The position numbers and the translations under genes were made by a program. The notes beneath the pieces were generated by a model, which saw only the letters and a program-made list of their open reading frames with translations, did no database searches and was not told the DNA's origin. From Kiritimatiellia bacterium (GTDB lineage: Bacteria > Verrucomicrobiota > Kiritimatiellia > RFP12 > UBA1067): a stretch of DNA of 64,000 bases. This document shows positions 51,160 to 59,988 of this stretch, in pieces; position 1 is the first letter of the stretch; every line of letters begins with the position of its first letter. The stretch covers positions 1-64,000 of the forward strand of contig JAFRSR010000121.1 of assembly GCA_017427485.1 (NCBI GenBank). Direction: 5' to 3'.

Positions 51160-52584
51160 ATGAAAGAAATGAAGCATGTCACAGCGCTGGCAGGTGCGGC
51201 GCTCTCCCTTGTCTGCGTCGCCGGCACGGTGACGTTCACCGAAGAGACCGGCGTAATCCGCAATCCCGGACAGGGCTGGTCGACCATGGGCGGCAAGTGG
51301 TCGTTTGACCAGTCGGATCCAGTCGTCAACGTCGGGTCTGTCTATTGCCGTTTTTCGTGGACGAGCCTCGAGCCGGAGGAAGGACGCTACAACTGGAAGC
51401 CCTTGGACGAGCTGCTCGCGTTCGCGGCTTCGAAGGGATTGCCCGCTTCCTTCCGCATCATGTGCGCGAGCCAGCATAGCAATACCGGCTGGCCGACGCC
51501 GCCGTGGGTGTTCAAGAAGGGGGCGAAGGACGAGCCGTTCATTGTGCCGAAAGTCCTGCGCGGGCAGCCGACGAACATGGTGCACCACACGCCCGTGTTC
51601 GACGACCCCGTTTTCATGGCGGCGCACAAGCGCTTCGTGAAGGCCCTTGCGGCCCGGTACGACGGCGATCCGCGCCTCGCGGGACTCGACCTCGGCAGCT
51701 ACGGGCATTGGGGTGAATGGCACTGCGGCGGGCTGCCGCCGGACACGAACCGCTACGTGGCGGCGGAGGCTCGGGCGAAGTTGAAGTGGGTGCCGCCGCG
51801 CAAGTTTCCGTTCGAGATCCGCAAACAGTACGCGGACTGGTATCTGGAAAACTTCAAGAAGACGCCGATCGTGTTCATGACCGATGACTGGGAGGTGCTG
51901 CGCTACGCGCTCGGGGACGGCCCGACCGCGCGCGTGGGGCTTCGCCGCGACGGCGTAGCGTCGCCGTGGCACTTCAAGCGCTGGATCGGCACTACGCCGT
52001 ACGACGCCATCCCGCGCATGGGCGACGTGTGGAAGGACCGTCCGGTCTGGTTCGAGTTCTTCGGCAGCGGCAAGTCGATTGTGGAGAAGGGCTGGGACCT
52101 TCCATATGCGGTGGAATGGATGCTCACGAACCACGTCAGCGTGGTGAATACGTGTCCGTTTTCGCCTTGGCAGCTGAAGGACGATCCCGTCCACTATCCG
52201 CTCCTGCGGAAACTCGACTTGTACGCGGGCGCGCGCCTTGTGCCGCAGGAGGCAACCGTGCAGCGCAGCGGACGGCGCGTGACGGTGTCGCTCTCGGGCG
52301 TGAACAAGGGCGTGGCGCGGATTCATCTGCCGTACGTGGCACAGATCGTCGTCACCGATGCGGCCGGACGCGAGGTGATGGTGCATGAGGCGGCAGCTGA
52401 TCCCGGGACGTGGCTGCCGGGGCCGTTCCGTTTCTCGGAGACGTTCAGCCTGCCGCCCTCGGCCGGCGCCGACGTGTCGTTCGCGATTCGTTTGCGCCAC
52501 CGCCACGGCATCTTCCGCAACTTCCGTTTCGCGGCCCGCGAAACGTCGCCGGACGGCTCCCTGCCGCTTGGCTCAGTAAGATGA
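51160..52584 (+). CDS. DUF4832-type putative secreted glycosidase
   Basis: 474 residues, weak signal peptide (KHVTALAGAALSLVCVAG). TIM barrel of the GH42/GH5-like clan: NPGQGWSTM, SWTSLEPEEGRYNWKPLDELL (opening strand-helix typical of these families), LDLGSYGHWGEWHCGG with a candidate acid/base Glu, and VFMTDDWEVL. A C-terminal beta-sandwich follows (about 350-474). Substrate unknown. GGAGA 4 nt before the ATG and 9 nt after the upstream stop, so co-transcribed with the PATR gene. Confidence 0.72.
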   Translation: MKEMKHVTALAGAALSLVCVAGTVTFTEETGVIRNPGQGWSTMGGKWSFDQSDPVVNVGSVYCRFSWTSLEPEEGRYNWKPLDELLAFAASKGLPASFRIMCASQHSNTGWPTPPWVFKKGAKDEPFIVPKVLRGQPTNMVHHTPVFDDPVFMAAHKRFVKALAARYDGDPRLAGLDLGSYGHWGEWHCGGLPPDTNRYVAAEARAKLKWVPPRKFPFEIRKQYADWYLENFKKTPIVFMTDDWEVLRYALGDGPTARVGLRRDGVASPWHFKRWIGTTPYDAIPRMGDVWKDRPVWFEFFGSGKSIVEKGWDLPYAVEWMLTNHVSVVNTCPFSPWQLKDDPVHYPLLRKLDLYAGARLVPQEATVQRSGRRVTVSLSGVNKGVARIHLPYVAQIVVTDAAGREVMVHEAAADPGTWLPGPFRFSETFSLPPSAGADVSFAIRLRHRHGIFRNFRFAARETSPDGSLPLGSVR

Positions 52585-52619
52585 TTTTCCGTATCTCGAA
52601 AACAGAAAGGTAGAAAACC

Positions 52620-53870
52620 ATGGTAACAGAAAACACGTTTGGCATTTCACGCAAGAGCTTCCTTGGCGGATCGCTCGCGTTGCTCGCGGCGGCCAGATCC
52701 TCCGCCGCGCCGGAGCCGGCGAAGAAAATCCAGGGTTTTGACGAGACGAACGCGGGCAAGCTCGCCGCACAGGCGTGGACGCCGTTCTCCGACAGGAAGG
52801 TGCGCGTGGGCATCGCCGGCGAGGGCTACTGCTCGTTCGGCTCGGCGTTCGGGTACCAGAACCACCCCAACGTGGAGGTGGTGGCGTGCACGGACCTCGA
52901 CGCCGGGCGCTGCAAGCTCCTCCAGGAGCGCGTCAAGGCGCAGAAGACGTATCCCAGCTGCGAGGAGATGATCAAGCACGCCGCGGAGGACAAGCTCGAG
53001 GCCGTCTACATCGCCACCGACGCGGCGAGCCACGTGCGCCTCGCGATCATGGCGCTGGAGCACGGCCTCAACGTCGCTACGGCCGTTCCCGCGTTCCTCG
53101 GCAAGGACCAGCTCGAGTTCGTGCCGCGCCTCCTCGACGCGGTGAAGCGCAGCGGGAAGGTCTACCAGATGAACGAGACGACGGCATTCCGCGCGTCCTG
53201 CTACGCCATGCGCAAGCTCTACGAGGCCGGCAAGCTCGGCGCGATCACCTACACCGAGGGCGAGTATTTCCATCCCGGCTCGAACAACATCACTGACATC
53301 TCCAACAACAACAGCTACAACGGCTGGCGGTACGGCTTGCCGCCGCAGTACTACCCCACGCACTCGAACGGCTACTACACGTGCGTGACGCACAAGCGGT
53401 TCGTGAAGGTGTCGTGCACGGGCATCCCGTCGCTCAAGTTCAAGTACGCGAAGGGCAACGCCTACAACAACCCGTACGGGAGCGAGTACGCGATGTTCAC
53501 GTGCGAGGACGGCTCGGCCGCGCGCATGCTCGTGTCGTGGGATGTGCCGTCCTACGGCGGCGAGGACGGGCGCATCTGGGGGCAGAAGGGCTGCTACGTG
53601 CCGGAGAAGGGCGGCTACCGCGGCTGGTTCGACGCCGAGGTCAAGAAGATGGCGATCGCGAAGCCTCAGCTCCCGCCCGGCATGCCCGCCGGCGGACACG
53701 GCGGCTCGCACGGCTATCTCACGGACGACTTCATCCGCGCGATACTCCTGCCCGACCACAAGCCGTGCGTGGACGTGAAGACGGCCCTCGACACGACGAT
53801 CGCCGGCGTCTACGCGCACCTCTCGGCGATGAAGGGCGGCGAGACGCTCGCCGTCCCGGCGGTGGTGTAA
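52620..53870 (+). CDS. Gfo/Idh/MocA-family oxidoreductase, exported
   Basis: 416 residues. N-terminal segment ISRKSFLGGSLALLAAARSSAA resembles a Tat signal without the second Arg. Rossmann fold with the nucleotide loop VGIAGEGYCSFGSAF, VEVVACTDLDAGRC, IATDAASHVRLAIMALEHGLNV; the usual EKP is replaced by VPAFLGKDQ, so catalysis may differ. C-terminal alpha/beta domain with a Tyr/Asn-rich stretch. Such proteins often act on sugar derivatives or in NAD-dependent glycosidases of the GH109 type. AAAGG precedes the ATG. Confidence 0.8.
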   Translation: MVTENTFGISRKSFLGGSLALLAAARSSAAPEPAKKIQGFDETNAGKLAAQAWTPFSDRKVRVGIAGEGYCSFGSAFGYQNHPNVEVVACTDLDAGRCKLLQERVKAQKTYPSCEEMIKHAAEDKLEAVYIATDAASHVRLAIMALEHGLNVATAVPAFLGKDQLEFVPRLLDAVKRSGKVYQMNETTAFRASCYAMRKLYEAGKLGAITYTEGEYFHPGSNNITDISNNNSYNGWRYGLPPQYYPTHSNGYYTCVTHKRFVKVSCTGIPSLKFKYAKGNAYNNPYGSEYAMFTCEDGSAARMLVSWDVPSYGGEDGRIWGQKGCYVPEKGGYRGWFDAEVKKMAIAKPQLPPGMPAGGHGGSHGYLTDDFIRAILLPDHKPCVDVKTALDTTIAGVYAHLSAMKGGETLAVPAVV

Positions 53871-53890
53871 TCTGTTCTGAGGGCGGTGCC

Positions 53891-56386
53891 ATGAAAAAAG
53901 AGTCGATCCTTGCAACGGCCTTCGCGGCCGGAATCGTCGCGGCTGCGGCCGCATCGGAGACGCTGTCGCTGAACGGCGCGTGGAAGCTGGAGACGTTCGC
54001 CCAGCCGGACGACGGCGCGGTGCGTTCGCTGCCGCTGCCGACGGGGCTGGCGGTGAAAAGCTACCAGGCCACCGTGCCGGGGTGCTGCGAGATGGAGCTC
54101 GTGAAGGCTGGCGAGATGCCCGATCCGATGTTCTCCACGAACGCTCTCGCGTTCACGACGCTGGAGGGCAACCAGTGGCTCTACACGAAGACGTTCCGCT
54201 GTCCGGCGCGCGAGCCGGGCGAACGGGCGGTGCTCGCCTTCGACGGCATCGACACGCTCGCGGACGTGTTCCTCAACGGGGAGAAGATCGGCGAGGCCGA
54301 CAACATGCTCATCCCGCACGCGTTCGACGTGACGGACCGGATCCGGGTCGGCGCGGAGAACACGGTGCAGGTGCTGATCCGTCCCGTGGGCCTCGCCTCC
54401 GGCGTGGAGCGGATCGGCGAACTCGGCTACACGATGAGCGGCGGCGCGGACCACGAGCGCATCCGCAAGGCGCCGTACATGTACGGGTGGGACACGATGC
54501 CGCACATGCCGTTCAGCGGCATCTGGCGCGACGTGCGGCTGGAGGTGCGTCCGGCGGTGCGCATCGAGGATCCCGCCTGGATCGTACGCGACCTCAACGT
54601 CAAAACGCGCTGGGCGAACGTCCTCGCGCGCGCCCGCATTCCAGCGCCGTTCCGGCACTTCTACAAGGCGCGCGTGCGCTGCACGCTCTCGCGCGGCGGC
54701 AAGGTCGTGGCCGCGAACACGCGTCCCTACCGCGGGCCGCACGTCAGCGTGTTTCTCTCGCTCTCCAACGTCGAGCTCTGGTGGCCGCGGGGCGCGGGCG
54801 AGCAGCCGCTCTACGAGGCGGCGATCGAGGTCGTCGGGGAGGACGGGTCGGTCCTCGCGCGCGACGCGCGCAAGATCGGCATCCGCACGATCGCCCTCGA
54901 GTACGACGACCGCAAGCTGCCGGAACGTCCGGGCCGGTTCCTCTTCAAGGTGAACGGCGAGCCGATCTACGTCCGCGGCGTGGACTGGATCCCGCTCGAC
55001 CCGATCCCCTCCCGCCAGGCGGCGCAGCTCGCGTGGACGCTGCCGATGATGGCCGACCTCAACTGCAACCTCGTGCGCGTGTGGGGCGGCGGCGTGTACG
55101 AGCCGGAAGAATTCTTCGACTGGTGCGACGCGAACGGCGTGCTGGTGTGGCAGGACTTCATGATGGCCTGCACGATGCCGCCGATGGACGACGCCTTCGC
55201 CGAGGCGATGAAGAAGGAGGTGCTGTCCGTCGTGCTGCGCCTCCGGAACCACGCCTCGCTCGCGCTCTGGGCCGGCGACAACGAGAACGACCAGGCGGGC
55301 GGCTGGAGCCTCGGCAAGGGGCTCATGCGCGACCCGAACAAGAACCGCATCACGCGCGAGGTGATTCCCGCCGTCCTGCACGAGTACGACGTCACGCGCC
55401 CCTACCTGCCCAGCTCGCCCTACGTGAGCGAGGCGGCGTTCCGCGGCGAGACCGAGCCGTGCGAGGACCACCTGTGGGGAGGGCCCCGCGCGTGGTGGAA
55501 GACGCCCTACTACACGAACAACGCCTGCTGGTTCTGCAGCGAGGGCGGCGCGCACGCGCTGCCCGCCCGCTCCACGATCGAGAAGATGATGCCGGCCGCG
55601 GACGTGGCGCGCATCTGGTCGAACCCCGACGCGAAGGAGTGGAAGAAGCTCGACTGGATGCCGCAGTGGCGCTACCGGGCCACCTGCCCCTACCTGGAGC
55701 CGAACGTCTACCCGTGGTTCCGCAACGACCTCATCCTGAAGCAGACGTCCGCCCTGTTCGGCGACGTGCCGCGCCATGACCTCGACCTCTTCATCGCCCA
55801 GTCGCAGAGCGCGCAGGCGGAGGCCATCAAGTTCCAGGTGGAGCTCTTCCGCTCGCAGAAGTTCACGAAGAAGGGCGGGTTCGTGGTGTGGAACCTGCGC
55901 GACGGCTGGCCGACGATCTCCGACGCCGTCTGCGACTCCTTTGGCACGAAGAAGAAATCCTATTTCGCCCTCAAGACCGCCTACCGCGACGTGCTGCCCA
56001 TCGTGACCGAAGACCGGCGGCTCGTGGTCGTGAACGACCTCCTCGCGCCCGTGAAGGGACATGTGAAGTTGACGGAGGCGGCGACGGGCAAGGTCGTGCT
56101 GGAGCGCGACTACGAGGCGGCGTCCAACGCCGTGACCGACCTCGCGCCCGTCGCGTGGGACGGCCAGGGCCTCTTCATCATCGATTATACGGTGCAAGGC
56201 ACGGCGGGTCGGGACGCCCCGCCCTACCAACACGACGGTAGGGCGCGGCCTCCGGACGCGCCGCCCAGCCAACGCGACGGTAGGGCGCGGCCTCCGGACG
56301 CGCCGCAAACGTTCCGCACGCACTACCTCCACGGCGAACCGCCGTTCAAGTGGTTGGACTACTCGGAATGGACCAAGGGGCTCTGA
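53891..56386 (+). CDS. Secreted GH2 beta-mannosidase-like enzyme
   Basis: 831 residues. Signal peptide (KKESILATAFAAGIVAAAAAS). Jelly-roll sugar-binding domain (ETLSLNGAWKLETF, about 22-190), Ig-like domain (about 200-310), TIM barrel from about 330. Acid/base candidate Glu 465 in WAGDNEND, nucleophile candidate Glu 551 in FCSEGGAHALP. This layout is that of beta-mannosidase/exo-glucosaminidase GH2 members. Near the C terminus (about 771-806) palindromic elements encode the peptide DGRARPPDAP twice, joined by PSQR; the enzyme presumably tolerates it as a tail loop. The next gene starts 1 nt after its stop. Confidence 0.85.
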   Translation: MKKESILATAFAAGIVAAAAASETLSLNGAWKLETFAQPDDGAVRSLPLPTGLAVKSYQATVPGCCEMELVKAGEMPDPMFSTNALAFTTLEGNQWLYTKTFRCPAREPGERAVLAFDGIDTLADVFLNGEKIGEADNMLIPHAFDVTDRIRVGAENTVQVLIRPVGLASGVERIGELGYTMSGGADHERIRKAPYMYGWDTMPHMPFSGIWRDVRLEVRPAVRIEDPAWIVRDLNVKTRWANVLARARIPAPFRHFYKARVRCTLSRGGKVVAANTRPYRGPHVSVFLSLSNVELWWPRGAGEQPLYEAAIEVVGEDGSVLARDARKIGIRTIALEYDDRKLPERPGRFLFKVNGEPIYVRGVDWIPLDPIPSRQAAQLAWTLPMMADLNCNLVRVWGGGVYEPEEFFDWCDANGVLVWQDFMMACTMPPMDDAFAEAMKKEVLSVVLRLRNHASLALWAGDNENDQAGGWSLGKGLMRDPNKNRITREVIPAVLHEYDVTRPYLPSSPYVSEAAFRGETEPCEDHLWGGPRAWWKTPYYTNNACWFCSEGGAHALPARSTIEKMMPAADVARIWSNPDAKEWKKLDWMPQWRYRATCPYLEPNVYPWFRNDLILKQTSALFGDVPRHDLDLFIAQSQSAQAEAIKFQVELFRSQKFTKKGGFVVWNLRDGWPTISDAVCDSFGTKKKSYFALKTAYRDVLPIVTEDRRLVVVNDLLAPVKGHVKLTEAATGKVVLERDYEAASNAVTDLAPVAWDGQGLFIIDYTVQGTAGRDAPPYQHDGRARPPDAPPSQRDGRARPPDAPQTFRTHYLHGEPPFKWLDYSEWTKGL
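56203..56306. repeat. Three palindromic family B units in frame in the GH2 gene
   Basis: One inverted unit (56203-56228, ends CCCTACC) and two direct units (56237-56263 and 56279-56306, start GGTAGGGCGCGGCC) exactly 42 bp apart. All keep the reading frame and introduce no stop. Confidence 0.85.
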
Positions 56387-56387
56387 C

Positions 56388-58163
56388 ATGAGCAACGCGA
56401 TCAAGGCGGTCGTCTGCGACTTCGACGGCACGTTCTCCACCTTGCGCTGCGGGTGGGAGGCCGTGATGAAGCGCATGATGCTGAAGTACCTGCCCGACGA
56501 GGCGTGGATCGACGAGTTCATCGGCGAGACGACGGGCGTGCAGACCATCCTTCAGATGAAGGGTTTTCTGGGGGAGTTGAAGCGGCGGGTCGAGACGCCC
56601 CGCCCTACCGACGCGACGGTAGGGCGCGGCCTCCGGACGCGCCGCCCTGTCATCCCTTCCGACGATCCGTGGTTCTACAAGAACGAGTACAACGCGATGC
56701 TGATGGAATCAGTCGCCGTGAAGCGCGACGAGGTTCTGTCGGGCAAGGTGCCGGCGGTGACCTACCACGTGCCGGGCGCGATCCTCTTCCTCCAGGCGCT
56801 GAAGACGCGCGGCGTGAAGATCTACTTCGCGAGCGGTACGGACGAGGCGGACGTGCAGGCCGAGGCCGCGGCGCTCGGGTTCGCCGGGTTCGCGGATGGC
56901 ATCGCGGGCGCGCTGCCGCAGAGCGAGGCCTGCGCAAAGGAGGCGGCGCTGAAGCGCCTCGTGGAGCAGGCGGGTGTGGCGCCGGACGAGCTGGCGGTCG
57001 TCGGCGACGGCAAGGTGGAGATCGCGCTCGGCAAGGCGCTTGGCGCGCGCACGCTCGGCGTCGCCACCAATGAAACGGACTTCTCGATTCTCAACGCCGC
57101 CAAGAAGGCGCGGCTCGAAAAGGCAGGCGCGGACATGATCGTGGGCGACTTCCGCGACCTGCGCCCCATCCTCGATTTCCTTGGACTGGGCGCGAATCCC
57201 TCGTTCGCGTTCGACAAGATCAAGACGTACGACGCGCACGATCGCACGAACCTCGTGACGATCGAGTCGATGTTCCGTCCGGGCGTCGATCCCGTGCCGG
57301 AGTGGACGGACGACGGCTTCGACGAGCTGGTGGACCGCGTGGTGGCTGCGCGGAAGAACGGCCGCCCGGTCGTGTTCTCCATGGGCGCGCACGTGATCAA
57401 GAACAACATGTCGCTCTATCTCATCGACTTGATGGAGAAGGGGATCATTACGCACATCGCGGGAAATGGCGCGTGCTCAATCCACGACTTCGAGCTCGCC
57501 TACCTGGGCGGCACCTCCGAGGACGTGCCCACGGCCATCGAGGACGGCTCGTTCGGCATGTGGGAGCAGACGGGCCGATGGATGAACGAGGCGATCCAGC
57601 AGGGCGCGGCGGCGGGCTACGGCTACGGCGAGTCGCTCGCGCGCTACATCGACGCGCACCGGGAGCGCTTCCCGTACCGCGAGCAGTGCGTGCTCTACAA
57701 GGCGTGGACCTTCGGCATCCCGGCCACCTACCACATCGCGCTCGGCACGGACATCATCCACCAGCATCCGATCGTCGATTTCGGCGCGATCGGCGTCGCC
57801 TCGGGACGCGACTTTCACACGATGTGCAACGCAATCTCGCAGCTCGACGGCGGCGCGTTCCTTAACTTCGGATCGGCCGTGATCGGCCCGGAGGTATTCC
57901 TGAAGGCGCTCTCCATCAGCCGCAATCTCGGCCATCCGACGTTCAAGATCACGACGGCGGACTTCGACCTCAAGCCGCTCGGCGACTACCGCTGCAAGAT
58001 CGGCTACGAGGACCCGAACTACTACTATCGCCCGCGGAAGAACATCGTCAACCGCCCCGTCTCCTGCGGCGGCAAGGGCTGGCACTTCGTCGGCGACCAC
58101 AAGGAGACGATTGCAAATCTCTGGAAGAGATTGACCGATTTGCCGATGGCGGCACGGAGGTAA
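56388..58163 (+). CDS. HAD hydrolase fused to a deoxyhypusine-synthase-like domain
   Basis: 591 residues. N-terminal HAD phosphatase/phosphoglycolate-type domain (1-270): VVCDFDGTFS (nucleophile Asp), IYFASGTDEADV, and VVGDGKVEIALGKALGARTLGV. C-terminal domain (about 290-585): FSMGAHVIKNNMSLYLIDLMEKGIITHIAGNG, CSIHDFELAYLGGTSEDV, GTDIIHQHP, an arrangement I relate to deoxyhypusine-synthase-fold proteins in bacterial sugar/heptose loci; that assignment is tentative and no polyamine chemistry is implied. The HldE-like kinase downstream favours a sugar-phosphate role. A family B insert encodes about residues 66-87. Confidence 0.65.
   Translation: MSNAIKAVVCDFDGTFSTLRCGWEAVMKRMMLKYLPDEAWIDEFIGETTGVQTILQMKGFLGELKRRVETPRPTDATVGRGLRTRRPVIPSDDPWFYKNEYNAMLMESVAVKRDEVLSGKVPAVTYHVPGAILFLQALKTRGVKIYFASGTDEADVQAEAAALGFAGFADGIAGALPQSEACAKEAALKRLVEQAGVAPDELAVVGDGKVEIALGKALGARTLGVATNETDFSILNAAKKARLEKAGADMIVGDFRDLRPILDFLGLGANPSFAFDKIKTYDAHDRTNLVTIESMFRPGVDPVPEWTDDGFDELVDRVVAARKNGRPVVFSMGAHVIKNNMSLYLIDLMEKGIITHIAGNGACSIHDFELAYLGGTSEDVPTAIEDGSFGMWEQTGRWMNEAIQQGAAAGYGYGESLARYIDAHRERFPYREQCVLYKAWTFGIPATYHIALGTDIIHQHPIVDFGAIGVASGRDFHTMCNAISQLDGGAFLNFGSAVIGPEVFLKALSISRNLGHPTFKITTADFDLKPLGDYRCKIGYEDPNYYYRPRKNIVNRPVSCGGKGWHFVGDHKETIANLWKRLTDLPMAARR
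56584..56646. repeat. Palindromic family B pair in frame in the HAD fusion gene
   Basis: An inverted unit ending CCCTACC and a direct unit starting GGTAGGGCGCGGCC. Same element as in the GH2 gene just upstream but read in another frame (TVGRGLRTRRP instead of DGRARPPDAPP). Confidence 0.85.
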
Positions 58164-58170
58164 CGGAGTC

Positions 58171-58185
58171 CACGGAGACACGGAG
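58171..58185. repeat. Left inverted repeat of the GxxExxY cassette
   Basis: CACGGAGACACGGAG, preceded by the related GGAGGTAACGGAG. Its exact complement is at 58792-58806. Confidence 0.8.
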
Positions 58186-58247
58186 ATTGATTTGGAGTTT
58201 TGCTCCGCACGCCCCATCAAAAATCCTCTCACAAGGATATTGGCACA

Positions 58248-58790
58248 ATGGCTACGATAGACTACGGCGGACCAGACAGTGAGTTGACTGGCAAGATAAT
58301 CGGTTGTGCCATAGAGGTACATCGCCACTTCGGATGTGGACTTAAGGAGGAGGCTTATGAAATTGCGCTTTGCTGGGAACTTCGCCAGTTGGACTTGAAA
58401 GTGGAACGTCAGAAAGCCTGTCCTGTAATCTACAAGGGGATGGATCTTTCACAAGAGAACGAGCGCCCGCGTAGGATCGACATCCTTGTAGAAGACAGGA
58501 TTGTCGTGGAGTGCAAGGCATTGCCATCAAATGACTATGTTTTCAAGGCGCAATGCCTTACTTATTTGAAGATGTTGAACCTTCGTGTCGGACTTGTGCT
58601 GAATTTCGGACTTCCCACGCTCAAGGCCGGTATCCAGCATGTCATAAACGAAACTAAGGAAGAGTATCTCAGTCGTTTGAGAAAGGAGCAGCCAGTAATA
58701 TACCGTGCTGTTATTGAGGAAGAAAGTCAGACGCTATCACAAATCGGAGAGGAGTGCATTGAGATGCGCGCAAGCATATCTCCAAAATGA
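58248..58790 (+). CDS. GxxExxY family protein
   Basis: 180 residues. The name-giving signature is GLKEEAY (residues 31-37) after IIGCAIEVHRHFG. Further family features: RIDILVEDRIVVECKALPS (a PD-(D/E)XK-like D-x(n)-E-x-K), QCLTYLKMLNLRVGLVLNFG. The biochemical role is unproven; the fold suggests a nuclease relative. Start ATG at 58248 after AAGGAT. Its base composition is lower in GC than its neighbours and it is bracketed by 15-bp inverted repeats, so it appears to have been inserted between the HAD fusion and the kinase genes. Confidence 0.85.
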   Translation: MATIDYGGPDSELTGKIIGCAIEVHRHFGCGLKEEAYEIALCWELRQLDLKVERQKACPVIYKGMDLSQENERPRRIDILVEDRIVVECKALPSNDYVFKAQCLTYLKMLNLRVGLVLNFGLPTLKAGIQHVINETKEEYLSRLRKEQPVIYRAVIEEESQTLSQIGEECIEMRASISPK

Positions 58791-58791
58791 C

Positions 58792-58806
58792 CTCCGTGTC
58801 TCCGTG
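58792..58806. repeat. Right inverted repeat of the GxxExxY cassette
   Basis: CTCCGTGTCTCCGTG, perfect complement of 58171-58185, beginning 2 nt after the stop codon; similar CTCCG motifs follow. Confidence 0.8.
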
Positions 58807-58889
58807 CGCTCCGGTTCCTCCGTGTTGGCGCCGCAGGCCATGACATCAGAACAAGTTAACGCATTAAAAGAAGTTAAGGAGAATCAAGC

Positions 58890-59894
58890 ATGAAACACAA
58901 CCTGGAGAAACTCGGCAAGGGGCGGATCGGCGTGATCGGCGACTTCTGCCTCGACGTGTACTGGCATGCGGACATGACGAAGAGCGAGCTCTCGCGCGAG
59001 ACGCCGCACTTCCCGCTGCCGATCGTGCAGGAGCGCCTTTCGCCCGGCGGCGCGGGCAACGTGGCGATGAACGTGCTCGCGCTGGAGCCGAAGAAGGTGT
59101 ACGCCCTCGGCGTGTTCGGCGACGACTGGCGCGGACTCGCGCTGAAGGGACTGCTGGAACGGGCCGGCGCCGACGTCTCGGGCGTCGTGCCCGACCGCGC
59201 GCGCGTGACGAATACCTACATCAAGCCGCTCCGCAAGGGGTATGCCGAGAACGTGGTGTACGAGGATCCGCGCCTTGACTTCACGAACTACGAGCCGCTT
59301 GCCGCCGCCACGGAGAAGAAACTCTTGGCGCTCCTCGATAAGGTGGCGAAGAAGATCGACGTGCTCTGCGTCTGCGACCAGATGCCGTTCGGCTGCATCA
59401 CCGAGGCGGTGCGCGACCGGATTTGCGAGCTGGGCGAGGCCGGGCTGCGGGTGATCGTGGACAGCCGTGACCGGATCGGGCTCTATTCGAACGCAATCGT
59501 GAAGCCCAACGAGATCGAGGCGTCGCGCGTGTTCAAGGGGAAGGTCAAACCGACCGACTTCGAAAAGCTTGCGAAGCTGCTGGAGGTCCGCACGGGCCGT
59601 CCGGCGATCGTGACGGCGGGCGAGAAGGGGTGCTACGTCTCGGAGAAAGGGTGCGTGACGCACGTGCCCGCGTGCAAGGTGACGGGCGAGATCGACTTCT
59701 GCGGCGCGGGCGATACGTTCCTATCCTGCCTCGCGTGCGCGACGGCGGCCGGTTTTCCGCTCGTCGACGCGGCGACGCTCGCCTGCGCGGCCTCGGCCGT
59801 GACGATCAAGAAGCTGCGGACGACCGGCACGGCGTCCCGCGCCGAACTCTTTGCGCAGTTGCATGAGCGGTACGCGGACAGTGAAATGCAGTAG
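58890..59894 (+). CDS. PfkB-family kinase, HldE/RfaE kinase-domain-like
   Basis: 334 residues. Sugar kinase resembling the kinase half of HldE, which makes ADP-heptose precursors for LPS. Signatures: GDFCLDVYWHAD, SPGGAGNVAMNV, TNTYIKPLRKG, and the ATP/catalytic motif DFCGAGDTFLS near residue 272. The nucleotidyltransferase half of HldE is absent, so the adenylyl step would need another gene; the specific sugar is inferred. AAGGAG upstream. It was probably next to the HAD fusion before the GxxExxY cassette arrived. Confidence 0.82.
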   Translation: MKHNLEKLGKGRIGVIGDFCLDVYWHADMTKSELSRETPHFPLPIVQERLSPGGAGNVAMNVLALEPKKVYALGVFGDDWRGLALKGLLERAGADVSGVVPDRARVTNTYIKPLRKGYAENVVYEDPRLDFTNYEPLAAATEKKLLALLDKVAKKIDVLCVCDQMPFGCITEAVRDRICELGEAGLRVIVDSRDRIGLYSNAIVKPNEIEASRVFKGKVKPTDFEKLAKLLEVRTGRPAIVTAGEKGCYVSEKGCVTHVPACKVTGEIDFCGAGDTFLSCLACATAAGFPLVDAATLACAASAVTIKKLRTTGTASRAELFAQLHERYADSEMQ

Positions 59895-59935
59895 CGTTTT
59901 GGGCCGCATTTCCCGTGTACATCCTTTCCGCGTTG

Positions 59936-59944
59936 TGCTATACT
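59936..59944 (+). promoter_or_regulatory. Extended -10 promoter of ilvC
   Basis: TGC-TATACT, 44 nt before the ATG. An AAAAAAGGAG ribosome site lies about 10 nt before the start. Confidence 0.65.
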
Positions 59945-59988
59945 ATCCCGCAATTCCGCCTCAGCGGAGAAAAAAGGAGTAAAGAAAG

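Noticed and set aside
53280-53320. Asn-rich AAC-codon stretch in the Gfo/Idh/MocA gene as the DGR template repeat
   Set aside because: Although rich in AAC codons, its fixed bases do not match the VR (no W-L-F or SVRP-equivalent framework), and it is an in-gene coding stretch.
56203-56306. CRISPR-like direct repeats (42-bp period)
   Set aside because: Only two direct units, with palindromic ends and an inverted third copy, all inside a coding frame; no cas genes.
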